NCBI GenBank assembly: GCA_019084405.1
Contig: JAHRFX010000110.1
Coordinates: 37,145 to 101,144 of the forward strand
Reading direction: 5' to 3'
Length of the DNA: 64,000 nt
From: Methanobacterium sp.
GTDB taxonomy: Archaea > Methanobacteriota > Methanobacteria > Methanobacteriales > Methanobacteriaceae
The first letter of the stretch is position 1. Each line of letters starts with the position of its first letter. Below are positions 22,267 to 31,646 of this stretch, piece after piece. Below the pieces are notes generated by a model. It did no database searches. It worked only from the letters and a program-made list of their open reading frames with translations, and was not told the origin of the DNA. A program made the position numbers and the translations under genes.

Positions 22267-23163
22267 TCACTTAACCCATACATACATCACAAATCTTCCC
22301 AGTATTGGACGGGCATTTTCCAGGGTAATTTCAGATGAAGGTGTTCCTTTAGGTACTCTAATAACATAAACATCCATAGACCCACCAGGTGCACTGGCAA
22401 CCTGCCGGAGTAATACACTATTATCCCGAAGCTCTGTTTGGTTTTGTAAAATGTTCCTATCAATTAGTATTGGAGGAATCGGATCTTTTTTTTGAAATTC
22501 ATTGGGGGGAACAATAGTTATACCATTAATATCTACCCTAGCAGAGGTTATAGTATCATGATATACCAGCACATAATAATCAAATATCTGGTTATACCTC
22601 ACATTCGTCTGAAATGGTTGAGGTGGACTGGAAAAATCTCTGGGAGATCCAGTATTTCTCACACCAGTTCCTTCCGATACCACTTCGAATTTGGCCAGTT
22701 GTACCAGTCTTTCTACACGGGCAATATTTTGAGCAGAATTATTATAAGTACCTATACTGTAATAGGGGGCATTGGTACGAACAGTAGTAATATTGATGAA
22801 GTATCCATACTCGGGTCCAATCAACTCCCCCATATTGGTTGAATTCAAGCCACCTAGTTTGGCTGATGAGACATCATTTTCAATAGGGGACTGGGCACTG
22901 TCACTGAATTTGGCGATTCCCACCACACTTGGATTTCCAGTTTCTTCCCAATTATGAGGTGTTCCTGATGTTTCCAGAAGGGCACTTACTGCATCCGTGG
23001 CAACCCTTTGCAACGAACTTTGATAAACCCCTTCCTGGGTTAAATAAAACATTGCATCCATATCAGCGGTAGCCATTCCTAATAGAATGGTTAAGGGTAT
23101 CAGGGCTAGTAGTAGATCCAGAGAAAAAACATATCCTTCTGAATCATCTTTTATTTTTCTCAA
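22267..23163 (-). CDS. Prepilin-like surface protein
   Basis: About 298 residues, first gene of the four-gene filament set. A leader rich in Lys/Asp ending in SEG is followed by YVFSLDLLLALIPLTILLGM (hydrophobic) and a ~260-residue extracellular domain. The TTG at 23163 follows GGGGG by 6 bases and is preferred to the TTG at 23181. The extracellular part has no match that I recognise. Confidence 0.68.
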   Translation of the reverse strand: MRKIKDDSEGYVFSLDLLLALIPLTILLGMATADMDAMFYLTQEGVYQSSLQRVATDAVSALLETSGTPHNWEETGNPSVVGIAKFSDSAQSPIENDVSSAKLGGLNSTNMGELIGPEYGYFINITTVRTNAPYYSIGTYNNSAQNIARVERLVQLAKFEVVSEGTGVRNTGSPRDFSSPPQPFQTNVRYNQIFDYYVLVYHDTITSARVDINGITIVPPNEFQKKDPIPPILIDRNILQNQTELRDNSVLLRQVASAPGGSMDVYVIRVPKGTPSSEITLENARPILGRFVMYVWVK

Positions 23164-23284
23164 TTTCTTCCCCCATATCAAACTATTTCTTTATCATTGT
23201 TTACATCTTTATTTAGCAATATTTATATAACTTTCGCCCTAATAAATAAATATATCATATGAAACAATCTAAGGGAATAATTTA

Positions 23285-23677
23285 ATGATTAAAATGGATA
23301 AAAAAGGTCAACTCTCAGCAGAATTCGTATTGTTAGTGGGATTCATATTGTTAGTAGTTTTGATATTTGCTTCAATTGCGGGTGATCAAAGTGAAGTGAA
23401 TTCTGTGGTTGCATCTGCAAAACAAGGGGCTTCTGAGGCTGTTTCTGAGAGGGTTTTTATTAATAGCAGTGCCACCCCGGTACGGGTAACCACGGTTACA
23501 GTTACTGGTAATGAAAATAAAACCATACAGATTCGTTTATCTCAAAGTGTTAGTCCAGAATTTAAAACTAATGTTTTAAATAGTTCCCTGAAAGCAGTAG
23601 ATGACTTAGGTTTTAACCGTAGTGGAAATGTCATAACCAGCAACCGTTATCAATACAGCATAATTATAGTTCCTTAA
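23285..23677 (+). CDS. Class III signal peptide protein (small archaeal pilin)
   Basis: 130 residues. The N terminus MDKKG-QLSAEFVLL matches the class III motif (Q at +1, S, E at +5), which is cut after Gly by an EppA-type peptidase. A hydrophobic helix and a small domain follow. It is divergent from the four-gene set and probably the major or an alternative pilin. ATG at 23285 or 23294 are both possible. Confidence 0.82.
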   Translation: MIKMDKKGQLSAEFVLLVGFILLVVLIFASIAGDQSEVNSVVASAKQGASEAVSERVFINSSATPVRVTTVTVTGNENKTIQIRLSQSVSPEFKTNVLNSSLKAVDDLGFNRSGNVITSNRYQYSIIIVP

Positions 23678-23780
23678 TTATTTTTTTTAATTTTATAGGC
23701 AACATGATAATTAATATTTAAAACAATTATTTTATGTATATAATATACAAAATTCTTTAATCTATTTTAAAAATAAGTAA

Positions 23781-24716
23781 TCAGGAAGATGGATGTAGTT
23801 TATCTAGTATACTAACTGGCTTATTTCCATTCATACTCAGTAAACCGCCTTCCAGCTGAAGTTTTACCCATTCATTTTCTGCAACTGAAAAGTTATTGTT
23901 TTCCACGATGTAGATATCTGGTTTTACATTGGATCGTATATCATAATCTACCCGGACATAGGCAGTTTTTTTACCAGGTTCAATTACCTGTCCATAGGTA
24001 TAGTTGCGGTGATAGCGTATACGGAATACCAGAAAGACTACTGCCACACATATTACTGCAAATAGTAAAACCGAGAGTGATGGTAAAAATTGGAAGGGAA
24101 AAGCAGTTGCCAGAGCAGGGTTATCTCCCACCAGTACCAGGACAATTCCCACTGCCAGGTACATTAAAAAGAAATCCCGGTAAGCATTGAAATCCTCAGA
24201 ATACATTAGTTTAACCTTTTTAAATAAGAGGTATAAGGTTAAGGCTACAATGGCGGCTCCCACCAGGAGGAATAATATCCAAGAAAAGAAGTTAAAAATA
24301 TAGAGTATGGATACCACGATAAAAGCACCGGATATTATCTGGAGTTTAAGAATAGTTTTCTCTTTTTCCTGGGAACTGAATTTATCCAGGGCTGGAAATG
24401 TAATTTCATTAGCAGGAGAATCAGGGCTTCCAGGTGGATTATTAATATTTTTACTTGGATTTGAGTTTTTGGAATCCTCTTCTATAGAATCACGGCTGAT
24501 CTGAGTACTGATTTGTGATTTCATTTTAGATAAATCAATACTGGATATCTTTTCCTCAATCCCAGAGTCCTTACGAATATTGGAAATATTGTCTTTAACT
24601 TCTTGAGTATCAATACCCCTTAATTTTTGAGGAATATGGGTAATACCAATAACCACTGCTCCAATTAATGAAAAAAGTTTTAATAATACGTCGCCAAATT
24701 TGTTAAAAATATCCAT
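23781..24716 (-). CDS. Multi-spanning membrane protein, filament cluster
   Basis: 311 residues. A short hydrophobic N terminus (about 9-26) is followed by a charged Ser/Asn/Pro-rich stretch, four hydrophobic segments (about 128-150, 150-166, 185-203, 210-232), and a C-terminal soluble part. It stands alone between two class III pilin genes. Membrane-platform or accessory roles are possible. I do not recognise the family. Confidence 0.65.
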   Translation of the reverse strand: MDIFNKFGDVLLKLFSLIGAVVIGITHIPQKLRGIDTQEVKDNISNIRKDSGIEEKISSIDLSKMKSQISTQISRDSIEEDSKNSNPSKNINNPPGSPDSPANEITFPALDKFSSQEKEKTILKLQIISGAFIVVSILYIFNFFSWILFLLVGAAIVALTLYLLFKKVKLMYSEDFNAYRDFFLMYLAVGIVLVLVGDNPALATAFPFQFLPSLSVLLFAVICVAVVFLVFRIRYHRNYTYGQVIEPGKKTAYVRVDYDIRSNVKPDIYIVENNNFSVAENEWVKLQLEGGLLSMNGNKPVSILDKLHPSS

Positions 24717-24801
24717 TATTACACACTCAAATAATAATTTTTTTAATATTATTAATATTCTGATGATTAATATAATTTGTTATTAGAAATTAAAAGATTT
24801 T

Positions 24802-25236
24802 TTAAATCTGGGTTAAAGCCATATTCAGATAATCTCTTCCAATAACCCAGTTTACTGTTACCCGATACCATCCTTTGCTTACTGCATTAGTGGCATTATT
24901 TAAACGATAATTTACAGTGGAATTAACAAATTTAGTGCCATCAGAATAAGTTATATTCATACCCACCAGATTATTGGTGGTAGTGAGATTAGTAGTCTGG
25001 GGAATATAGATATCCATGGTCCTTCTGGATCCAGGTCCATTGGAGTAAACTATATCTGCTGCACTGGAAATGCTCTCCACAGCAGTTTTTGCATCAGAAA
25101 CCATGGATACATCCATACTGGCATCAATGGAATCTCCAATTAAGGGAATGGTTACTGTACCTAAAATAATTAAAATAATTAAAACAAGCAGTAAATACTC
25201 CACTGAAAGCTGTCCTCTCTTGTCCATTCTTATCAT
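24802..25236 (-). CDS. Class III signal peptide protein (archaeal pilin)
   Basis: 144 residues. MDKRG-QLSVEYLLL is a textbook class III leader. A membrane helix and a domain with Thr/Asn-rich loops follow. Paralog of the pilin at 23285. GGGGAA precedes the ATG. The prepilin peptidase gene is the next gene upstream on the same strand, 80 bases away. Confidence 0.85.
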   Translation of the reverse strand: MIRMDKRGQLSVEYLLLVLIILIILGTVTIPLIGDSIDASMDVSMVSDAKTAVESISSAADIVYSNGPGSRRTMDIYIPQTTNLTTTNNLVGMNITYSDGTKFVNSTVNYRLNNATNAVSKGWYRVTVNWVIGRDYLNMALTQI

Positions 25237-25318
25237 GAAATTCCCCTAATTTCTATTTTATAAATATAATTATATCCCCTCTAATATAAATATTGATGCA
25301 TGTACATTACCATTTAAA

Positions 25319-26476
25319 CTAGGTAAAACTCTGTATAAGTCTAAGTACGATAAAGGCCAGGTCTCCCAGAATTAGAGATATTAAAAGACCAATTAGTATG
25401 GCCGGTGCAAAGGGGACCCCTCTTTTTACCCGGAAACTATCATCTATTTTTTCTTCATCCCGGAGATTTTTTAAAAGCTGCAGATTTTCCCTGGTAAGAC
25501 CAGCCGCCAGGGTGCCTATAATCAATTTACCCTTAGGCATGCTCATCCCTGTTAAATCACCTTTTATAGCCGAGGATTTAATTTTACTAAAAACACCCTC
25601 CTCATCAAAATAATATTCGCCCTCCTTTTGATATAAATTATATGCCGATATCATACCTTCTTTTAAATCCTTAATTTTTAAATCATCCTGGAGAGCTTCC
25701 TTATTAACTGAGGTTAATAACTTCTTGATGATGCCAATAAGGGTGAGTAGTAAAAATAAAATAATTATTCCAGTGAGGGTTAGTTCCCAGTTATCATATA
25801 AGGCATATGCCATGGTCAGAATGATAACCGTGGCCTTAATATAATCTGGTAGTTTAGATATCACCATAACCAGGACCAGGATAATAAAGAGTGAAAGTAG
25901 AATAAACTGAAAAGGTATAAAAGGTAAAAGCAAGAGGGATAGGGTGGCTGCTGAGGTAATTATCAGGGTGCGCAGCAGGGTTGCTTTATAATCCTTAAAC
26001 GGTGAAATCAGTTCCTGGAGTACCTGTGGTTTTTCCCGGTAGCCTATGTAGAACACAAATAGGAGTAAAAAAGGCAGGCTGGATAGTATACTATTTACAA
26101 TCACAGTTAAAGGGAAAGGGTAAGTTGCCAAAAGAGGTAGATTAAATCCAGCCAGAGTATAATTTACAATGAAGGGTTGGAAAGGCAAAAGAGCAGCTAA
26201 AGCCGTGAATAATTTAACATCTCCTCCGGCCCAGGCACCTAATCTCCAGAACAGGTATCCTAAACCAAAGATAAATGCGGTGAATATCACTCCATAAATT
26301 ATAAAAATATAAAAACCGGTTAAAATGGAGAATACACTGTTAAGAAGAAGTCCCAATCCAATTAAAGGAAAGGTGAGTTTATTGGAAATCACTCCTTCTT
26401 TCATATCCGAGTAAGATGCATAAAGGCAGGCTAAAATGGCTATAACCGTACATAGCAGGGGAATATTGTAGATCAT
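25319..26476 (-). CDS. A24 family prepilin peptidase (EppA/FlaK-like)
   Basis: About 385 residues with multiple membrane helices. The first aspartate is in YASYSDMKEG and the second in the GxGD-type motif AGGDVKLF, the two catalytic Asp of aspartyl prepilin peptidases. The C-terminal third is an extra soluble region plus helices, so it is longer than FlaK (about 230) and closer to the larger archaeal enzymes. GTGATT precedes the ATG at 26476. Context makes the neighbouring class III pilins its substrates. Confidence 0.88.
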   Translation of the reverse strand: MIYNIPLLCTVIAILACLYASYSDMKEGVISNKLTFPLIGLGLLLNSVFSILTGFYIFIIYGVIFTAFIFGLGYLFWRLGAWAGGDVKLFTALAALLPFQPFIVNYTLAGFNLPLLATYPFPLTVIVNSILSSLPFLLLFVFYIGYREKPQVLQELISPFKDYKATLLRTLIITSAATLSLLLLPFIPFQFILLSLFIILVLVMVISKLPDYIKATVIILTMAYALYDNWELTLTGIIILFLLLTLIGIIKKLLTSVNKEALQDDLKIKDLKEGMISAYNLYQKEGEYYFDEEGVFSKIKSSAIKGDLTGMSMPKGKLIIGTLAAGLTRENLQLLKNLRDEEKIDDSFRVKRGVPFAPAILIGLLISLILGDLAFIVLRLIQSFT

Positions 26477-26572
26477 GAAAATCACTTTTTAAAAACATTT
26501 ACAGCAATATTATTAGTATAAATTTCAGGAAAAAGGGGCTTCCCGGAGAACAGCCTCTGATAAAATTATCCA

Positions 26573-28180
26573 TCAGTCTTTCTTATGGTCCAGGGTGGCC
26601 TGCATAAAGGATACAAATATGGGATGGGCCCGGTTAGGTCGTGATTTAAATTCAGGATGGAACTGGCAACCTAAAAACCAGGGATGGTCTTTTAATTCTA
26701 TTATCTCCACTAAAAAGTCATCAGGAGAAGTACCTGAAATTATGAGTCCTTCTTCTTTTAACTGATCCCGGAATTCATTATTGAGTTCAAAGCGGTGCCG
26801 GTGCCTTTCCTGTACCATATCCTGCTGGTAAGCCTGGTGGGCCAGGGTACCCTCTGCCAGTTTACAGTCATAGGATCCCAGGCGCATGGTGCCCCCCATG
26901 TGCTTGATTTTTTTCTGTTCTTCCATCATATCAATAACCGGGAAGGGTGAATCCTCCTGGAACTCGGTACTGTGAGCTTCTTCCAGGCCATGCATCCGGG
27001 CAAATTCTATAACCATGCACTGCATGCCCAGACAAATACCAAATAATGGTAGTTGATTTTCCAGACAATAACGTACGGTGTCCAGTTTTCCAGAAATTCC
27101 CCGTTCCCCAAAGCCTCCTGGTATGAGGATAGAGTCCAGCTCATTTAGTTTAGCTATATCTATGGTTTCTTCAGCACTAATCCAGTGAATTTCAAGTTTA
27201 GCCCCTATATGGGCTGCAGCGTGTTTAAGAGACTCCCGGATGGAAATATAGGAGTCTTCTAATTCAATGTATTTTCCAACTATTCCTACCTTTAATACGG
27301 GATCTTCTTTTTGCAGGGATTTTACAATGTCCCTCCACTGGGAAAGATCATGGCTATCTTCCCCCACCCCTAATTTGATTCTTTCGATGACGTATTTACC
27401 CACATTTTCCCGGTCCATTACCAGGGGTACCTCGTAGATAGAGGATACATCCGGGGCATTGATAACTGCCGTGGGTTCCACATCACAAAAATGAGCTATC
27501 TTCCTTTTTAAGGGAGTATCTATTGGTTTTTCGCTCCGGCAAATAATCATGTCCGGGTTAATACCAGTACTGCGCAGTTCCTTGGTGGAATGCTGAGTGG
27601 GTTTGGTTTTAAATTCTCCAACCGCCTTAAGATAAGGGACATAGGTCACATGGACAAACATTACATTATCATGACCTTCTTCATTACGCAGCTGCCGCAA
27701 GGCTTCCAGAAAGGGTTGGCTTTCAATATCCCCCACAGTTCCACCCACTTCCACTAATACCACGTCGGCCTGGCTCTGGGTGTCGATTTTCCGAATCATC
27801 TGTTTGATTTCATCGGTGATATGAGGTATAATCTGTACACAGGACCCCAGATAAGAACCTTTCCTCTCCTTATTTATCACAGAATGGTATACCTTTCCGG
27901 TGGTTATATTAGATTCTCCTGAAAGATTAACATCAAGGAATCGTTCATAGTGTCCTAAATCCAGATCAGTTTCCATTCCATCATGAGTTACAAATACTTC
28001 TCCGTGTTGATAGGGGTTAAGGGTCCCTGAGTCCCAATTTAAATAAGGATCAATTTTAATTGCAGTTACTTCCAATCCATAAGATCTTAAAATTCTCCCA
28101 ATAGATGCAGCAGTAATTCCTTTTCCAATAGAACTTACCACACCACCGGTTACCACTATATATTTAGCCAGATTAATCAA
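26573..28180 (-). CDS. pyrG: CTP synthase
   Basis: 535 residues. It makes CTP from UTP, ATP and glutamine. The amidoligase domain starts TKYI-like with VVTGGVVSSIGKG, and a glutamine amidotransferase domain follows with nucleophile Cys in GICLGMQ and the His/Glu pair in QFHPEFKS. The only usable start near the family's N terminus is TTG at 28180, close behind GTGAGGAG, an unusually tight spacing. Part of the pyrG-apgM-hom neighbourhood. Confidence 0.96.
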   Translation of the reverse strand: MINLAKYIVVTGGVVSSIGKGITAASIGRILRSYGLEVTAIKIDPYLNWDSGTLNPYQHGEVFVTHDGMETDLDLGHYERFLDVNLSGESNITTGKVYHSVINKERKGSYLGSCVQIIPHITDEIKQMIRKIDTQSQADVVLVEVGGTVGDIESQPFLEALRQLRNEEGHDNVMFVHVTYVPYLKAVGEFKTKPTQHSTKELRSTGINPDMIICRSEKPIDTPLKRKIAHFCDVEPTAVINAPDVSSIYEVPLVMDRENVGKYVIERIKLGVGEDSHDLSQWRDIVKSLQKEDPVLKVGIVGKYIELEDSYISIRESLKHAAAHIGAKLEIHWISAEETIDIAKLNELDSILIPGGFGERGISGKLDTVRYCLENQLPLFGICLGMQCMVIEFARMHGLEEAHSTEFQEDSPFPVIDMMEEQKKIKHMGGTMRLGSYDCKLAEGTLAHQAYQQDMVQERHRHRFELNNEFRDQLKEEGLIISGTSPDDFLVEIIELKDHPWFLGCQFHPEFKSRPNRAHPIFVSFMQATLDHKKD

Positions 28181-28348
28181 CTCCTCACTTTACCATTAGA
28201 AAAATATGATTATCACTAATTAAAAATTATGAAAATAATTAAGAGTATTATATTTTCCGTTTTATTGCTCCATTTTAGGTTCCGGAAAAAGGATTTAATA
28301 AAATATTTAAGAATTTTAGAGTAATTAAGTTTTTTTATAGTCTGCGCC

Positions 28349-29530
28349 TCACAGAGATATCAGTTTATGGATTAGCTGATAACCATAATCCAGTTTCAGA
28401 GACCCTGATTTAGCTGAAAACTCATCATATTTATCCACACCATCCTTTTTATTAGAGGAATAAATAGCACAGGGAACCGGATCCATAGTATGGGTTTTAA
28501 GTTGTATGGGGGTGGCGTGATCAGGTAAGAGAGCCAGGGCAAAATCCTCATAAGAAGGCAGATTATCCAGTAAAGGCCCTAAGATTTTGGCATCTATTTG
28601 TTCAATGGCCTTTATTTTTTCAGTGATATCCCCGGCATGCCCTGCTTCATCAGGAGCTTCCACATGAATAAAAACCAGGTCATGATCTTTTAAAGCTTCC
28701 ACCCCGTACTTACCCTTAGCCTGATAATCAGTATCAAAATAACCGGTGGCCCCGGGTACATAAATATTGTTTAATCCCAGATAAACTCCCAGACCTTTAA
28801 TCAGATCCACCCCGGCGATGGTAGATCCTTTAAGCCCATATTTATCCTTAAATAATTCTATATGTGGTTTTCCACCCTGGCCCCATAACCATATCATGTT
28901 GGCTGGTTTTTTACCCTGAGAAATACGTTCCTGGTTAACAGGATGGTTCTGGAGAACCTTTTTAGAATCCAGGATTAAATTATTTAATTTATGGGCCTGG
29001 GGGTTATCCTCTGGAATCAAATAATCCTTAACAGGACTTCCTACAATATCATGGGGCGGGGTGGTTTTAAAAGAACCTGATGCAGGTTCATCATATAAAA
29101 ATAGATGACGGTAACTGATACCAGAATAGAATGTTCCGGTATTTAATTCCTGATTTAAGGTTTTAATCAGGATTTTTGCTTCTGGACTGGATATGTGCCC
29201 GGCATTAAAATCTTCCAGTATACCTTTATTTTCAGTGATTAAGTTACATCTAAAGGCAATTTTATTACCAATATCCACACCAATACTGGCAGCTTCCAGT
29301 GGTCCCCGGCCAGTATAATATTTTTGAGGGTTATAACCCATGATAGAAAGGTTGGCCACATCTGATCCTGGCGGCATGGCCTCAGGTATGGTTTTTACCA
29401 GTCCATTTATTCCCTGGTGGGCTACTTCATCCATATGGGGTTTGTGGGCTACCTGTAAAGGTGTTTGATTATTTAGTTCTTCCAGAGGATAGTCAGCCAT
29501 TCCATCCCCAATTAAAACCACGTACTTCAT
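28349..29530 (-). CDS. apgM: 2,3-bisphosphoglycerate-independent phosphoglycerate mutase
   Basis: 393 residues. The archaeal ApgM family (alkaline-phosphatase superfamily) interconverts 3- and 2-phosphoglycerate. N terminus VVLIGDGMADYP carries the metal-binding Asp, and DVANLSIMGYNP holds the catalytic Ser. Later metal-binding motifs HVEAPDEAGHAG and LPDHATP are intact. Older annotation calls this family phosphonopyruvate decarboxylase-related. GGAGATT precedes the ATG. Confidence 0.94.
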   Translation of the reverse strand: MKYVVLIGDGMADYPLEELNNQTPLQVAHKPHMDEVAHQGINGLVKTIPEAMPPGSDVANLSIMGYNPQKYYTGRGPLEAASIGVDIGNKIAFRCNLITENKGILEDFNAGHISSPEAKILIKTLNQELNTGTFYSGISYRHLFLYDEPASGSFKTTPPHDIVGSPVKDYLIPEDNPQAHKLNNLILDSKKVLQNHPVNQERISQGKKPANMIWLWGQGGKPHIELFKDKYGLKGSTIAGVDLIKGLGVYLGLNNIYVPGATGYFDTDYQAKGKYGVEALKDHDLVFIHVEAPDEAGHAGDITEKIKAIEQIDAKILGPLLDNLPSYEDFALALLPDHATPIQLKTHTMDPVPCAIYSSNKKDGVDKYDEFSAKSGSLKLDYGYQLIHKLISL

Positions 29531-29616
29531 TTAAATCTCCATTAGTGTATATAATTATATTTTTTTAGTTTAATCAAAAAACAGGATTAAAGAATTTCTT
29601 AAAAAAAAATCCAGTA

Positions 29617-30627
29617 TTAGAGTTTTTTCCAGATATTAACCAGGTCACTTAAAATAGCAGAAGCGGTTTCCAGTGATCCTGCTCCCAGACCTACCACCGT
29701 GACTTCATCAGCCAGATCTGTTTTTAAAGTGGCCATATTCAGTGTACCGTCCACAGCATAGGGTGAGTCCTCTTTAACCAATCGAGGGGATACAGAAAGA
29801 GAATATGGAGATACTTCTGCAATTAATTTGATTAAATAACCATCTTTTTTAGCCAGAGCTATGGCTTCAGAGGTTATGTGGGAAATACCCTCCACCTTCA
29901 CATCTTCCAGGGTGAAATCAGTTCCTAAAATAGAATTAGCCAGTATAACAGTCTTACAAGCAGCATCAGTTCCTTCCACATCCTGAGTAGGGTCGGTTTC
30001 TGCAATTCCCAGGACCTGTGCTTCCTGTAATGTGTGTTCATAGGAAGAACCCTCCCGAGTCATACGGGAGAGTATGAAGTTGGTAGTTCCATTTAAAATA
30101 CCCAGAATGGATTCAATCTCACAACCAGGTAAGGTGTCATGGGCAAAGTTAATTATAGGCATGGCCCCTCCTACTGATGCTTCATATTTAAATTGAACAT
30201 TATTTTCCCGGGCTAAACTCATGAGTTCCTTATAAAATAATGCCAGAGGTCCCTTATTAGAAGTAACCACATGCTTTTTATCTTCTAGAGCTTTTATTAT
30301 CAGTGATTTAGCTGGCTGGGCATCCTCTATATTGGTAGGAGTTACTTCCAGTAGTACATCGTAGTCTACCATATCCATGGTTTTGGAATTTTTCAAGTCA
30401 GGGATTCCAAATTCAGGGTATTTGCAAACCTTTCCAGTTAGAGCTTTGGTTTCTAATAGTAAATCCACATCCAGGCCATCTTGAGATATTGCTGAACCAG
30501 AAGTATCAGTTACAGCTACTAACTTTAAGTCCAGGCCGTATTTATTATTTAAATAATCATTTTTCATGGATATGACCCGGGCTACTCCCTGGCCAACTGC
30601 TCCAAATCCCATTAAACATATACGCAT
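29617..30627 (-). CDS. hom: Homoserine dehydrogenase
   Basis: 336 residues, the monofunctional form. NAD(P)-binding GFGAVGQG at the N terminus, substrate loop [10 protein letters not shown], and catalytic stretch [14 protein letters not shown] with D/E in EADPT-like [13 protein letters not shown]. It reduces aspartate semialdehyde to homoserine, the precursor that MetX and MetY use in this window for homocysteine. It lacks a C-terminal ACT domain. A separate double-ACT protein is encoded just upstream. Confidence 0.95.
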   Translation of the reverse strand: MRICLMGFGAVGQGVARVISMKNDYLNNKYGLDLKLVAVTDTSGSAISQDGLDVDLLLETKALTGKVCKYPEFGIPDLKNSKTMDMVDYDVLLEVTPTNIEDAQPAKSLIIKALEDKKHVVTSNKGPLALFYKELMSLARENNVQFKYEASVGGAMPIINFAHDTLPGCEIESILGILNGTTNFILSRMTREGSSYEHTLQEAQVLGIAETDPTQDVEGTDAACKTVILANSILGTDFTLEDVKVEGISHITSEAIALAKKDGYLIKLIAEVSPYSLSVSPRLVKEDSPYAVDGTLNMATLKTDLADEVTVVGLGAGSLETASAILSDLVNIWKKL

Positions 30628-30704
30628 AAAAAATCACACCTGATAAAAAATTATATTTGTTAAAAAAAACCTGACTCCAACAACCGGTAAAATATATTCG
30701 GAAA

Positions 30705-31193
30705 TTAAACCTCGCTGATAACCTTGAATTCTTTAATATCTGCTATTTCCTCTATTTTATCCATTACCATGTCCCGGTTTCCATATTCAGCTTCAACCAC
30801 AATTTTAGTAGAGGAATCCTGATTATTTTCTGATAATTTAAGTTCCAGATCTGCCACCTGTACTCCTTCTAGGGAGTTTATGGTGTCCATGGTGTCCTTA
30901 ACATCCCGATCCACAATATTTCCAATTAAGATGGTGGTTATTTTTTCTTTTAGAACAATACCATCCACAGCCATTACCTGGATATTCAGCTCTTTCAGTT
31001 TCTTTAAGACCACGTCAAGAGTGTTTTGATCTCCTTCAATTGTTATTTGAACCGGTACCATTCCTTTATCGGTTTTTATATCTCTCTGGTGAATAACAGT
31101 TACAATATTTGCACCTAAAGTTCCAATGGGACCCAGGACTCCCACCAGCTGCCCTGGAACATCCTGCAGTTCCAGTACCAAATTTGTTCGCAT
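30705..31193 (-). CDS. Double ACT-domain protein, likely amino-acid sensor
   Basis: About 162 residues in two ACT-like halves (about 1-85 and 86-162). The first opens with NLVLELQDVPGQLVGVLGPIG, the ligand-loop pattern of ACT domains. Because hom, 77 bases downstream, lacks its own ACT domain, this protein is a good candidate to act in trans as its allosteric subunit for threonine or another end product. GGAG precedes two ATGs; the second (31193) has the better spacing. Confidence 0.8.
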   Translation of the reverse strand: MRTNLVLELQDVPGQLVGVLGPIGTLGANIVTVIHQRDIKTDKGMVPVQITIEGDQNTLDVVLKKLKELNIQVMAVDGIVLKEKITTILIGNIVDRDVKDTMDTINSLEGVQVADLELKLSENNQDSSTKIVVEAEYGNRDMVMDKIEEIADIKEFKVISEV

Positions 31194-31225
31194 CATATCT
31201 CCTCTAAATTTAAATGAAATAAGGA

Positions 31226-31441
31226 TTATTTAACCCATTTACTCTTCTCAGCAATGATATTACCGTCTTCATCCACCTTAGCATTGCGCAATATTTTTTC
31301 AGGGTTTTTTTCATGGGCAATATCCGGACGGGTGAGGTTAAGGTTATCCACAATGTACTGGGTCTCTTCCAGTTCAGGTATATTCTCCAGTGTACGGGAA
31401 AATTCTTCCAGGATCTTTTCTGCTTCTTTTTCGATTTTCAT
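31226..31441 (-). CDS. gatC: Glu-/Asp-tRNA amidotransferase subunit C
   Basis: 71 residues from the ATG at 31441, which follows GGAGG by 6 bases; an upstream ATG at 31489 has no ribosome site. The pattern EEFSRTLENIPELEET and RPDIAHEKNPEKIL with the final SKWVK fits archaeal GatC, the small stabilising subunit of the tRNA-dependent amidotransferase GatCAB. Its partners are not in this window. It lies next to asparagine synthetase, as in relatives. Confidence 0.75.
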   Translation of the reverse strand: MKIEKEAEKILEEFSRTLENIPELEETQYIVDNLNLTRPDIAHEKNPEKILRNAKVDEDGNIIAEKSKWVK

Positions 31442-31646
31442 GTTTTCCCTCCAGTAAATATATTGAAGGATTATTTTCATAAAATCCATTTAATCAATAA
31501 TAAAAATGTTACTTTACTTTACTATGGCTATTATAATAAATAAAACCTCATAAATTCTAAATAATCACTATAATTATTTTTAATGCAAACCATTCCCTAT
31601 CATGATACTATCTTGATTTTCTTATCTTAAATATATGTAATTATCT

